A DNA stretch of 64,000 bases from Prorocentrum cordatum (Eukaryota > Sar > Dinophyceae > Prorocentrales > Prorocentraceae). The notes beneath the pieces are model-generated. The model ran no database searches, was not told the DNA's origin, and worked only from the letters and a program-made list of their open reading frames with translations. The position numbers were made by a program, and so were the translations under genes. The DNA lies in assembly GCA_963575745.1 (NCBI GenBank), contig CAUYUJ010020727.1:225001-289000 (forward strand). Reading direction: 5' to 3'. Positions 35,636 through 44,135 of the stretch are shown here, piece after piece (position 1 is the stretch's first letter; the number at the start of each line of letters is the position of its first letter).

Positions 35636-35868
35636 GTATTTCGGCACACCACTCACACGTTACGTGGTCCAACAGGGAGCTCCACGGAAGGCCCCAGTGG
35701 CAGGGCCCGCATGGCGCCACCGTGCCCATTTCGGGACACCCCTCACTCGCTACGTGGCCCCATGGGGAGCTCCACCGAATGCCCCAGTGACAGGGCCCGC
35801 ATGGCGCCACCGTGCCCATTTCGGGACACCCCTCACGCGCGACGTGGCCCCATAGGGGTGCTTTGCGG
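35636..35868 (+). repeat. 90-bp satellite, locus 1
   Basis: Units start at 35661, 35751 and 35841 with t/gacgtggccc; the preceding partial copy ends at 35660. Each unit contains ggggagctccaccga and atggcgccaccgtgcccatt. The period is exactly 90 bp. Related units lie at 48905-49170. Open in several frames because the period is a multiple of three. Confidence 0.85.
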
Positions 35869-35888
35869 GCCCGCAGAGCGCGGCAAAC

Positions 35889-36022
35889 CTCTTTAGTCGT
35901 TCGTTAGAACAGGGGGTTTTGCCGTGCTGGCGTAGCCCTCACTTCTGTCCTCTCTCTCTCTCTCGCCCTTAACCGTTTGCGCTCAAGTTTGTAGGCCCAG
36001 CGGGCCTAGGCCTTTCAGGGTG
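35889..36022 (+). repeat. Shared 0.13-kb module (copy 1)
   Basis: From ttagtcgttcgttagaac through a (CT)n run to ggcctaggcctttcagggt. An almost identical copy is at 48212-48343. In both places it lies close to the 90-bp satellite family. Confidence 0.8.
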
Positions 36023-38776
36023 AGCGGGCGGGGCCATGGCGCGAGCCCGCTCACCTCTGGGCCGCCAGGCGCGGGTTCTCCCCGCGAGCTCCCTCGCACC
36101 TCTCACGAGGCGAGGGACAGGCGGCCCAGGCCCGAGCGGGCTCAGCTCGGCGCTGCCGCGCCGAGGCCGCGCCGCCCAGCCGCGCAGGCCGGGCCCCGGC
36201 AAAAGGCGGCGCGGCGAGGGCGGCCTGCGACTGGGGGAGGTCGCGGCTGCCATCCGCGCTCCGGCAGCGCTTGTGCGGCGGGCGTTCCGCCCTGTCGGGC
36301 GCGGGCGAGCGAGTATGTCATGTGCTGCGACGATGCCGACTGCTGGCTCGCAGACACGCATGGCAAGTGGGCTGGCAGGTGCTACCCGCACTGCGCCTGT
36401 GAGCCCAGCAACGCGGGGTGGCAGCTGTGCGGCACGCGCGTCTCGGACAGCCATTCCTACGGAGGTTGTGTTGCCGAACCCGCCTGCGCGCCGACAGCGG
36501 GAGGCGTCGCCGTCGACGCACCCAGAGGCTTCAAGGTGCCGTCTGATGTGAGGGCGCTGCGGCTTCTGGACGAGGGCTATGATGCCAGGCTCCTGCTCTT
36601 CGCGCTGCTCCGGGAGGTGAAGGACAATGCCCAGCAGCCCGTGCTCGACGCCTTCGACGCGCGCCCCAGCCGGCTGGAACGGTGCGTGCACGAGCGGAGG
36701 GAAACCAGGGTCCAGGATCTCCAGTGGGGCCAGGCCTTCCTCCACGAAGACGGCGAAGATACGATGGGCAAGAAGAGGAGGAGAAGGAGAAGGCAGAGAG
36801 CGAGGGAGAGGATGGGGAGGAAGTTCGAGGTGGAGCACCTGCACGACCCCCCCCTCGAATGTCGCGAGTCCGGCGCGTGCGGCCAGGATGACCAGCAGCG
36901 CGATGCCCAGCGGCGTTGCGATGAGGACGATGAGCAGCGCCGCGATGTCGGCGCAGAGCCTGGCCAATACCAGCGGCTCGCGGTGCGCGAGATCGTGGCC
37001 GGGATCGAGGCCATGCTCGGGGGCCGCCCCAGTGACGGGGTGGAGCAGCAGCGGCCTCAGGAGGCTGGCGCTCCCACCAGCACTGGGGGCTACGAGGGGC
37101 CCGACCATGGCCCAAGGCGGGCCGAGGACAACCACGGCGACATGGCGGAGCTGCAGCAGCCCGAGGCGGCTGGCGCGCCGCCCGCCGCCGAGGCCCGCGA
37201 CGGCCCGAAGCGGGCCGAGGACCACCACGGCGATGTGGCGGAGCCACAGCATGCCCATTTGGCCTGCGCTCCCGCCGCCGCCGAGGTCCACGACGGCCCA
37301 GAGCGGGCCGAGGACCACCACGGCGATGTGGCGGAGCCGCAGCATGCCCATTTGGCCCGCGCTCCCGCCGCCGCCGAGGTCCGCGTCGGCCCGGAGCGGG
37401 CTAGAGACCGCCACGGCGACGCGGCGGAGCCGCAGCATGCCCAGATGGCTTGCGCCCCAGCCGCCGCCAAGGTCCACGACGGCCTGGAGGGGACCGACGA
37501 CCGCCGCTGCGACGCGGCGGAGCTGCAGCAGCCCGAGGTGGCTGGCGCCCCCGCCGCCGCCGACGTCCGCGACGGCCCAGAGCGGGCCGAGGACCACCGC
37601 GGCGAGGTGGCGGAGCCGCAGGTGGCTGGCGCCCCTGCCGCCGCCGAGGCCCGCGACGGCCCAGAGCGGGCCGAAGACCACTGCGGCGACGTGGCGGAGC
37701 CGCAGCAGCTCGAGGTGGCTGGCGCCCCCGCCGCCGCCGAGGTCCGCGTCGGCCCGGAGCTGGCCGAGGACCACCGCGGCGACGTGGCGGAGCTGCAGCA
37801 GCCCGAGGTGGCTGGCGCTCCCGCCGCCGCCGCCGAGGTCCAAGACGGCCCGGGGCGGGCTGAGGGCCACCGCGGCGACGCGGCTGAGCCGCAGCAGCAT
37901 CAGGTGGCCGGTGCCCCCGCCGCCGCTGAGACACGCGACGGCCCAGAGCGGGCCGGGGACGCGCTCCCCGACGGGTGCGCGGACTTCGGCATCTGCAGGG
38001 CCAGCGGCGCTGCCAGGCCCGGGGCGTGCCCCAGAGCGCAGGAGGAGGAGGAGGAGGAGGAGGAGGAGGAGGAGGAGGAGGAGGAGGAGGAGGAGGAGGA
38101 GGAGGAGGTGGAGGAGGAGGAGGAGGAGGAGGAGGAGGAGGAGGAGGAGGAGGAGGAGGAGGAGGAGGAGGAGGAGGAGGAGGAGGAGGGAGGAGGAGGA
38201 GGAGGAGGAGGAGGAGGAGGAGGAGGAGGAGGAGGAGGAGGAGGAGGAGGAGGAGGAGGAGGAGGAGGAGGAGGAGAGGAGGAGGAGGAAGGAGGAGGAG
38301 GAGGAGGAGGAGGAGGAGGAGGAGGAGGAGGAGGAGGAGGAGGAGGAGGAGGAGGAGGAGGAGGAGGAGGAGGAGGAGGAGGAGGAGGAGGAGGAGGAGG
38401 AGGAGAGGAGGAGGAGGAGGAGGAGGAGGGGAGGAGGAGGAGGAGGAGGAGGAGGAGGGGGAGGGAGGAGGAGGAGGAGGAGGAGGAGGAGGAGGAGGAG
38501 GAGGAGGAGGAGGAGGAGGAGGAGGAGGAGGAGGAGGAGGCGGAGGAGGAGGAGGAGGAGGAGGAGGAGGCGGAGGAGGAGGAGGAGGAGGAGGAGGAGG
38601 AGGAGGAGGAGGAGGAGGAGGAGGAGGAGGAGGAGGAGGAGGAGGAGGAGGAGGAGGAGGAGGAGGAGGAGAGGAGGCGGAGGAGGAGGAGGAGGAGGAG
38701 GAGGAGGAGGAGGAGGAGGAGGAGGAGGAGGAGGAGGAGGAGGAGGAGGAGGAGGAGGAGGCCTCCGAGGAGGTGA
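36020..38776 (+). CDS. Putative repeat protein with Cys-rich start, 31-aa repeats and poly-Glu/Gly tail
   Basis: A 918-residue open frame. Third positions are C/G-rich in this frame, which favours the plus strand even though the minus strand is open for 643 codons. Residues 1-95 are Arg/Pro/Ala-rich. Residues 98-150 contain ten Cys (MCCDDADCWLADTHGKWAGR, CYPHCACEPSNAGWQLCG), a possible extracellular or metal-binding domain. Residues 170-330 are charged and helical. Residues 360-650 are nine copies of a 31-residue repeat. The rest is (GGA)n-encoded Glu, then Gly, then Glu, then Arg and has no reliable frame. The start codon is uncertain. No family recognised; host gene versus satellite-derived frame is open. 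Confidence 0.4.
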   Translation: MSGRGHGASPLTSGPPGAGSPRELPRTSHEARDRRPRPERAQLGAAAPRPRRPAAQAGPRQKAARRGRPATGGGRGCHPRSGSACAAGVPPCRARASEYVMCCDDADCWLADTHGKWAGRCYPHCACEPSNAGWQLCGTRVSDSHSYGGCVAEPACAPTAGGVAVDAPRGFKVPSDVRALRLLDEGYDARLLLFALLREVKDNAQQPVLDAFDARPSRLERCVHERRETRVQDLQWGQAFLHEDGEDTMGKKRRRRRRQRARERMGRKFEVEHLHDPPLECRESGACGQDDQQRDAQRRCDEDDEQRRDVGAEPGQYQRLAVREIVAGIEAMLGGRPSDGVEQQRPQEAGAPTSTGGYEGPDHGPRRAEDNHGDMAELQQPEAAGAPPAAEARDGPKRAEDHHGDVAEPQHAHLACAPAAAEVHDGPERAEDHHGDVAEPQHAHLARAPAAAEVRVGPERARDRHGDAAEPQHAQMACAPAAAKVHDGLEGTDDRRCDAAELQQPEVAGAPAAADVRDGPERAEDHRGEVAEPQVAGAPAAAEARDGPERAEDHCGDVAEPQQLEVAGAPAAAEVRVGPELAEDHRGDVAELQQPEVAGAPAAAAEVQDGPGRAEGHRGDAAEPQQHQVAGAPAAAETRDGPERAGDALPDGCADFGICRASGAARPGACPRAQEEEEEEEEEEEEEEEEEEEEEEVEEEEEEEEEEEEEEEEEEEEEEEEEEGGGGGGGGGGGGGGGGGGGGGGGGGGGGGEEEEEGGGGGGGGGGGGGGGGGGGGGGGGGGGGGGGGGGGGGGEEEEEEEEGRRRRRRRRRGREEEEEEEEEEEEEEEEEEEEEEEEEAEEEEEEEEEAEEEEEEEEEEEEEEEEEEEEEEEEEEEEEEEEERRRRRRRRRRRRRRRRRRRRRRRRRRRRRRPPRR
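37098..37965 (+). repeat. 93-bp tandem repeat (31 residues)
   Basis: Nine copies of a unit such as AEVHDGPERAEDHHGDVAEP followed by QHAHLARAPAA, spaced 93 bp (for example 37283 and 37376), with one shortened copy near 37610-37630. The nucleotide unit includes gagcgggccgaggaccacc. The antisense reading is a hydrophobic repeat (RHVAAVVLGPLWAVADLGGG). Both strands avoid stops through the array. Confidence 0.8.
38040..38762 (+). repeat. 720-bp (GGA)n microsatellite
   Basis: Almost pure GGA/GAG repeat with isolated changes (gtggag at 38107, ggaagg at 38288, cgg at 38540 and 38570). Frame shifts inside it are indels of one base, so it reads as Glu, Gly or Arg tracts. A long homopurine/homopyrimidine mirror repeat of this kind can adopt triplex or G-quadruplex structure. 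Confidence 0.95.
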
Positions 38777-40215
38777 CAGTGGACAGGAGAAGCGCCGGAG
38801 GAGGGGCAGTCAGAAGAGGAGCAGATGAGGAGGCGTCGGAGCAAGAGGCGTCCGAGGAGGCGACAGAGGAGAGGAGCAGAGAGGAGGTTGGCCGGACCAT
38901 CGCCCGCGCCTCCGCCAGCCCCCGGGCTCGCGCCGGCACCTGGGCTCGCGCCTACGCCGGCACCAGCGCCAGCGCCTGCGCTGGCACCGACGCCAGCTCC
39001 GTCGCCAGCATCCTCGTTATCGCTGACTCCAGCTTGGACGCCGACGCCCGCGCCGGCACCGGCGCCAGCGCCGGCGCCGGCACCGACGCCGGCCCAGACG
39101 CCAGCACGAAGGTTTCCAACGAAGCCAGCTCGGAAGCAAACGCCTACGCCGACGTCGGCCCCGAGGCCAAGCCGGAGGAGGAGGAGGAGGAGATGAAGGA
39201 GGAATTGGCGGAGGAGGCGAACGCGCCAGGTGAGTCTGAAGAGGCTGAAGATGCTGACGACGCCGGCGCCAACGCCCGCGCCTGCGGCGGCACCAGCGCC
39301 AACGCATCCACCAGCACCGACGCCAGCTCCGACGCCAGCATCATCACCGTCGCCGACGCCAGCTCGGACGCCAACGCCTGCGCCTACGCCGACCCCGAGC
39401 CCAGGGTTCGGGAGGAGAAGGAGGAGCAGGGGGAGGAAAGGGAAGAGGTGGCGAAGACGCCAGTGGAGGACGAGGAGGCCCAGGAGTCCGAAGTCGTCAT
39501 CGCCTGCGCCTACGCTGGCACCAACGCCGTCGCCTGCCCCGTTGTCAACGCCAGCCCCGATGCCAGCGCCAACGCTGCCGATGACGCCAGATCGGACGCC
39601 AGCGTCGGCGCTTGCGCGGGCCCCGCGGTCAAGGCTGAGGATAAGGAGGATGAGACGGAGATGCTGGAAGAGGGCGAGGAAGTTGAGGAGGTTGAGGACG
39701 CCAGCACCAACGTCTGCGCCTACGGCCGCGCCAACGCCAGCGCCTGCAGCAGCACCCACGCCAGCTCCGCCACCAGCGGTGGCCAGCGCCAGCGGCGGGC
39801 GGTGCGCAATTGCGGCTTTCTCTTGGAATCTACGCCTCGAGCCCTCAGCGGATCGTGCGCTGTTGGGCCCGACTCGAGCCCGCGTCCCCCAGGTGCAGCC
39901 GAGGCCGAGGAAGAGGGGGAGGGGGAGGCGAAGAGGCCAGGAGAGGACGAGGAGGCTGAGGAGGCTGAGGACGCTGGTGCCAGTACCATCACCCGCACCT
40001 ACGCCGGCGCCAACGCCAGCACCAGCACCAACGCCACCCCAGACGCTGGGACAAACACCTCCACTGAAGCCAGCTCGGATGCCAACGCCCGCGCCGATGC
40101 CGACCCCGAGGCCAAGGCTGAGGAGGAGGAGGAGGAGGAGGAGGAGGAGGAGGGGGGGAAGGAGGAGGAGGAGGAGGAGGAGGAGGAGGAGGAGGAGGAG
40201 GAGGAGGAAAGATGA
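38763..40215 (+). CDS. Acidic Ala/Ser/Asp/Thr-rich repeat protein segment
   Basis: Frame 1 (nominally open from 37975 through the GGA tract). It alternates acidic Glu/Ala helices (EEEANAPGESEEAEDADDAG type) with blocks of small residues such as [13 protein letters not shown] and STSTDASSDASIITVADASS. The compound unit of about 75-80 residues is repeated roughly five times, with a conserved order: DAGANA-Cys block, STDASSDAS, ACAYAxPE, poly-Glu, K/R-TPxEDEEAQE. At 39780-39895 a divergent stretch (GGQRQRRAVRNCGFLLES) interrupts. The minus strand reads as GAGVGAGVG, another open repeat frame. Function unknown. Confidence 0.35.
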
Positions 40216-40826
40216 CGGAGGAGGAGTTGGCGGAGGAGGCGAACCTGCCAGAAGAGTTTGAGGAGGCTGAGGACGTCGGCCCCGACACCTGCGCCTACGC
40301 CGGCACTAACGCCAGCGCGTCCACCTGCACCGACGCCAGCTCCGACGCCAGGATCATCGCCACCTCTGACGCCAACTCGGATGCGGACGCCCGCGCCTAC
40401 GCCGGCCCCGAGGAGAAGGAGGAGAAGGTGAAGGCGCCATATGAGGGCGAGGGGGCCCAGGAGACTGAAGGCACCAGCGCCCGCGCCTGCGCTGGCACCA
40501 ACGCCGGCGCCTGCCCCGGCGCCAACGCCAGCCCCGACGCCAGCACCAACGCTGCCGCCGACGCCAGATCGGATGGGGAGCATGTGGCGAGGATGCCAGA
40601 AGAGGGCGAGGAAGTTGAGGAGGCTGAGGCCGCCAGCACCAACGTCTGCGCCTACGGCGGCACCAACGCCAGCGCCTGCGCCGGCGCGGGCGCCAGCCGC
40701 GCCAGCTGCTGCGCCGACGACGGCACTGGCAACTGCGCCGACGGGGGGCACTTGCAGCTGCGTCGACAGCGTAGCCGACAGCGGCTCCGACCGCCGCTCA
40801 GACTGCGGCGCCGGCAGCCGCGCTAG
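40212..40826 (+). CDS. Continuation of the Ala/Asp repeat segment in frame 3
   Basis: After the (GGA) run at 40120-40208 the compound repeat continues one frame off: EEFEEAEDVGPDTCAYAGTN, then ASTCTDASSDARIIATSDAN. Its last third (after 40690) turns into Cys-containing sequence SRASCCADDGTGNCADGG, where frame 1 takes over. ATG overlaps the previous stop. Confidence 0.3.
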   Translation: MTEEELAEEANLPEEFEEAEDVGPDTCAYAGTNASASTCTDASSDARIIATSDANSDADARAYAGPEEKEEKVKAPYEGEGAQETEGTSARACAGTNAGACPGANASPDASTNAAADARSDGEHVARMPEEGEEVEEAEAASTNVCAYGGTNASACAGAGASRASCCADDGTGNCADGGHLQLRRQRSRQRLRPPLRLRRRQPR

Positions 40827-42245
40827 CTGCATCGCCGACGACGGCACCGACAGCTGCGCCGACGGCGGCACTTGCAGCTGCGTCAACAGCGTAGCCGACA
40901 GCGGCTCCGACCGCCGCGCAGATCGCGGCGCCGGCAGCCGCGCCAGCAGCTGCGCCGGCGGCGGCGCCGACACTTGCGCCGACGGCGTCGCTGACAGCTG
41001 CGAAGACGGCGGCGCCAACAGCTGCGTCGACAGCGTCGGCGACTGCGGCTCCGACAGCCGCGCAGACCGCCGCACCGACCGCCGCACCAGCAGCTGCACC
41101 GACGACCGCACCGGCGGCTGCGCCGACGGCGGCACTGGCAGCTGCGTCCACAGCGCTGCCGACGGCGCAGACTGCGGCGCCGACAGCCGCACCAGCAGCT
41201 GTGCAGACGACGGCGCTGGCAGCCGCGCCGACGGCGGCACCGACAGTTGTGCCCGCAGGGCGGCCGACAGTGGCTCCGACTGCCGCGAAGACCGCGGCGC
41301 CGACATCTGCTCCAGCTGCTGCAACGACGACGGCACCGACAGCTGCGCTGACGGCGGCGCCGACACCCGCGCCGACAGCGTCGCCGACAGCGGCTCTGGC
41401 TGCCGCGCAGACCGCGGCGCCGACAGCCGCGCCAGCAGCTGTGCCGACGACGGCGCCGACACCTGCGCGGACGGCGTCACCGACAGCTGCGACGACGGCG
41501 GCACCGACGGCTGCGTCGACAGCGTCACCGACGGCCGCTCCGACCGCCAAACAGGCCGCGGCATCGACAGCCGCGCCCGCAGGTGCTCCGACGACGGCAC
41601 CGGCGGCTGCGTCGACGGCGGCACCGGCAGCTGCGCCCACAGCGTCGCCGACTGCGGCTCCGACCGCCGCGCAGACCGCCGCGCCGACGGCCTTGCCAGC
41701 AGCTGCTCCGGCGATGGCGCCGACTGCTGCGCCGACGGCAGCACCGACGGCTGCGCCGACAGCGTCGCCGACAGCGGCTCCGACCGCCGCGTAGACCGCT
41801 GCGCCGACAGCCGCGCCGGCAGCTGCGCCGACGGCGGCGCCGACGCCTGCGCCGATGGCGTCGCCGACAGCTGCGCCGACGGCGGCACCGACAGCTGCGG
41901 CGCCGGCGGCCGCGCCAGCAGCTGCGCCCACGATGGCGCCGACAGCTGCGCTGACGGCGGCACCGACAGCTGCGTCCACAGGGCAGCCGACAGCGGCTCC
42001 GACCGACGTGCAGACCGCGGCGCCGACAGCCGCACCAGCAGTTGCGCCAACGACGGCCCTGGCAGCGGCGCCGTCGGCGGCACCGACAGCTGCGTCCACA
42101 GCGCTACCGACGGCGGCCCTGACCGTCGCGCAGACTGCGGCGCGGACAGCCGCACCAGCAGCTGCGCCGACCACGGCGCCGACACCTGCGCCGACGGCGT
42201 CGCCGGCAGCTGCAACGACGGTCATGCCGACGGCGGCATGTCTGC
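40690..42245 (+). CDS. Cys/Asp-rich repeat protein segment (frame 1)
   Basis: Part of an open frame extending 40441-44178. In frame 1 the codons nearly all end in C (tgc gcc gac ggc ggc acc gac agc). The protein is a repeat of about 36-40 residues built of SVADSGSDRRADRGADSRAS and SCADDGADTCADGVTDSC, with Cys in regular spacing and many Asp. The same DNA gives AAPTAAPTAAP in a second frame and AVGAAVGAA on the minus strand. Codon bias supports the Cys/Asp frame. It might be a secreted calcium-binding or cell-surface repeat; no family recognised. Confidence 0.4.
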
Positions 42246-42569
42246 ATCAACGTCGGGATTGCAGGCACCGCCGACACCAGCTCCGACGCCAACGTCGACA
42301 CGCGCGCCATCTACGTCGTCAGCAGCCGCCTCAAGTTCGAGTCGGCAGATCTGTGCGCCGCTGGCCGCCTCGCGCCACGGTGCCGCCGCTGGCAGCCTTG
42401 CGCCGCGGGAGCCGCCACTGGGTTCGAGACCGCCCAGGCCAGCGCCGACGCCAGCATCGAGGCCAGCACGGACGACAACATCGTCGTCCGCATCGCCAGC
42501 GTCAGCACCCACGTCTACGCCCTGCGCAAAAGACCAGCAAGCGCGGAGGAGCAGCAGCTTGAGGAATAA
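42237..42569 (+). CDS. Non-repetitive C-terminal block after the Cys/Asp repeats
   Basis: In frame 3, without an ATG, the sequence after the repeats reads CINVGIAGTADTSSDANVDT, then RAIYVVSSRLKFESADLCAA and ASIEASTDDNIVVRIASVST, ending LEE and TAA at about 42569. Third positions are C/G rich. It looks like a globular domain following the repeats. Similar style blocks appear at 43700-43860 and 46930-47200. Unrecognised. Confidence 0.35.
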   Translation, partial: HVCINVGIAGTADTSSDANVDTRAIYVVSSRLKFESADLCAAGRLAPRCRRWQPCAAGAATGFETAQASADASIEASTDDNIVVRIASVSTHVYALRKRPASAEEQQLEE

Positions 42570-42599
42570 GAGGAGAGGCCGAGGCAACACGCCATTGTT

Positions 42600-43880
42600 A
42601 GGGCTTTGCGGCGGCGTCGCTTGGGGTCAGGGCGGCCAGGACTTCCTGCGCGACAGGGGCCAGGGTCGCACCAACGCCAACACCGCCACCGGCACCGAGG
42701 CCCGCCCGGGCGCCAACGCAGACGCTTCCACCGAAGCCAGCTCGGACGGCAACGCCTACGCTTACGCGGGCCCCATGGCCAAGGCTAAGGATGAGGGGGG
42801 CGATGCTAAGATGCCGGAGAAGGGCGGCGAGGGAGTTGAGGAGGCTGAGGACAGCGGCACCAACGCTTGCGCCTACGGCGGCGCCAACGCCCACGCACGC
42901 TCCAGCACAGACGCCAGCTCCGCCGCCAGCGCTGGCCAGCGCCAGCGGCGGGCGGTGCGCAATCGCGCGGCCAAGATCGAGGCCAGTCCTAACGGCAGAA
43001 GTTCTTGGGCGGCGGGGGCCAGCATGGCCTCTGAACGAGGAGCTCCTCGGAGGCTGGCGGAGGAGAGGGGACGCCGCCTGGCGCTAGGGGGTCAGCAAGC
43101 CGCTAGGTGGAGGGGGCAAGGATGCCAAGATATGACGAGGAGGCTGAGGGGGCTGACGACGCTTGCACCCACGCTTGCGCCTACGCTGGGACTAACGTCA
43201 GCGCCAACACCAGCGCCGACGTCAGCTCCGACGCCAGCCCCAACGCTTCCACTGAAGCCAGCTCGGACGCCCACGCCTACACCGACGCTGGCCCCGAGGC
43301 CAAGGCCGAGGAGGAGGAGAAGGAGGAGGAGGAGGGGGAAAAGGCAGGAGGAGGCGAACATGCCAGAGGAGTCTGAGGAGGCTGAGGACGCCGGCGCCAG
43401 CGCTTGCATGTGCGGCGGCCCCAACGCCAGCGCTTGCACCAGCATTGATGCCAGCTCCGACGCCAGCATCATCGCCACCTCCGACGCCAGCTCGGACGCT
43501 AGCGCCTGCGCCTACGCCAGCCTCGAGCCCGAGGCTGGAGAGGAGAAGGAGGAGGAGGAGGAGGAGGAGGCGAAAACGCCAGAAGAGGACGAGGAGGCCC
43601 AGGATACTGAAGACGCTTACGCCTGCGCCTACGCCTGCGCCAACGCCAGCGCCTGCCCGAACGCCAGCGCCAGCTCAGACGCCAGCGCCAGCGGCGTCGA
43701 CGGGGTGAACTTCAAGGTCGGGATCGTGGAGAGCGTCTCGGACGGCAGACTCGACCTAGACAACGGCCCGAAGGCGACCGAGGCGACCCGGGCTGCGCTG
43801 GCGGACTGGTGGACGATCATCTTGTACGACTCGATGGGCGTGCCCGAGAGCCTGCAGACCAGCAAGGGCACCCACGGCGT
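42600..43880 (+). CDS. Second Ala/Asp/Ser repeat segment with globular end
   Basis: Still within the frame-1 opening that ends at 44178. Units like those at 38.8-40.8 kb: ANADASTEASSDGNAYAYAG, EEAEDSGTNACAYGGANAHA, and again at 43380-43690 (DASACAYASLEPEAGEEKEE). At 43125-43370 the better frame is frame 3 (DDACTHACAYAGTNVSANTS). The block ends GVDGVNFKVGIVESVSDGRL and ALADWWTIILYDSMGVPESL, a globular-looking part similar in place to the block at 42.2-42.6 kb. Confidence 0.3.
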
Positions 43881-44135
43881 CGCGGGGCCACCGAGGCCGG
43901 GAAGGCAGAGGAGGCCAGGAAGGCCGATGAGGCCAGGGAGGTCGCAGAGGCCGAGAGGGCTGATGAGGCGAGGAAGGCTGAGGAGGCCAGGAAGGCGGAG
44001 GATACCAGGAGGGCTTCTGAGGCCGAGAAGGCCGAGGAGGCCAGGCGGGCCGAAGGGGCCCAGACGGCCGGCGAGGCCGAGAGGGCAGAGGAGGCCGAGG
44101 TGGCAGAGAAGGACGTGGAGGCCAGGCCGACGAGC
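43880..44135 (+). CDS. KAEEAR-type coiled-coil repeat
   Basis: Frame 3 (opening 43809-46352) encodes a run of 6-7 residue charged repeats: KAEEARKADEAREVAEAERA, DEARKAEEARKAEDTRRASE. The DNA is an 18- to 21-bp minisatellite around gaggccaggaaggccgatga. It forms a long charged helix. At about 44125 the useful frame changes to frame 2, where a Cys-rich protein begins (ADELACSGTYCDGD). Confidence 0.4.

Noticed and set aside
37883-37891. GGCTGAGCC resembling the hairpin core
   Set aside because: Single occurrence inside the 93-bp repeat, explained by the repeat sequence (gcggctgagccgc).
35969-37900. 643-codon antisense ORF
   Set aside because: It mirrors the 93-bp repeat; third-position bias favours the plus frame, and the hydrophobic repeat looks like a by-product. 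Kept only as a note in the findings.
38040-38762. Poly-Glu, poly-Gly, poly-Arg, poly-Pro and poly-Ser/Leu ORFs over (GGA)n
   Set aside because: Any frame across a pure trinucleotide repeat is open; not evidence of coding.
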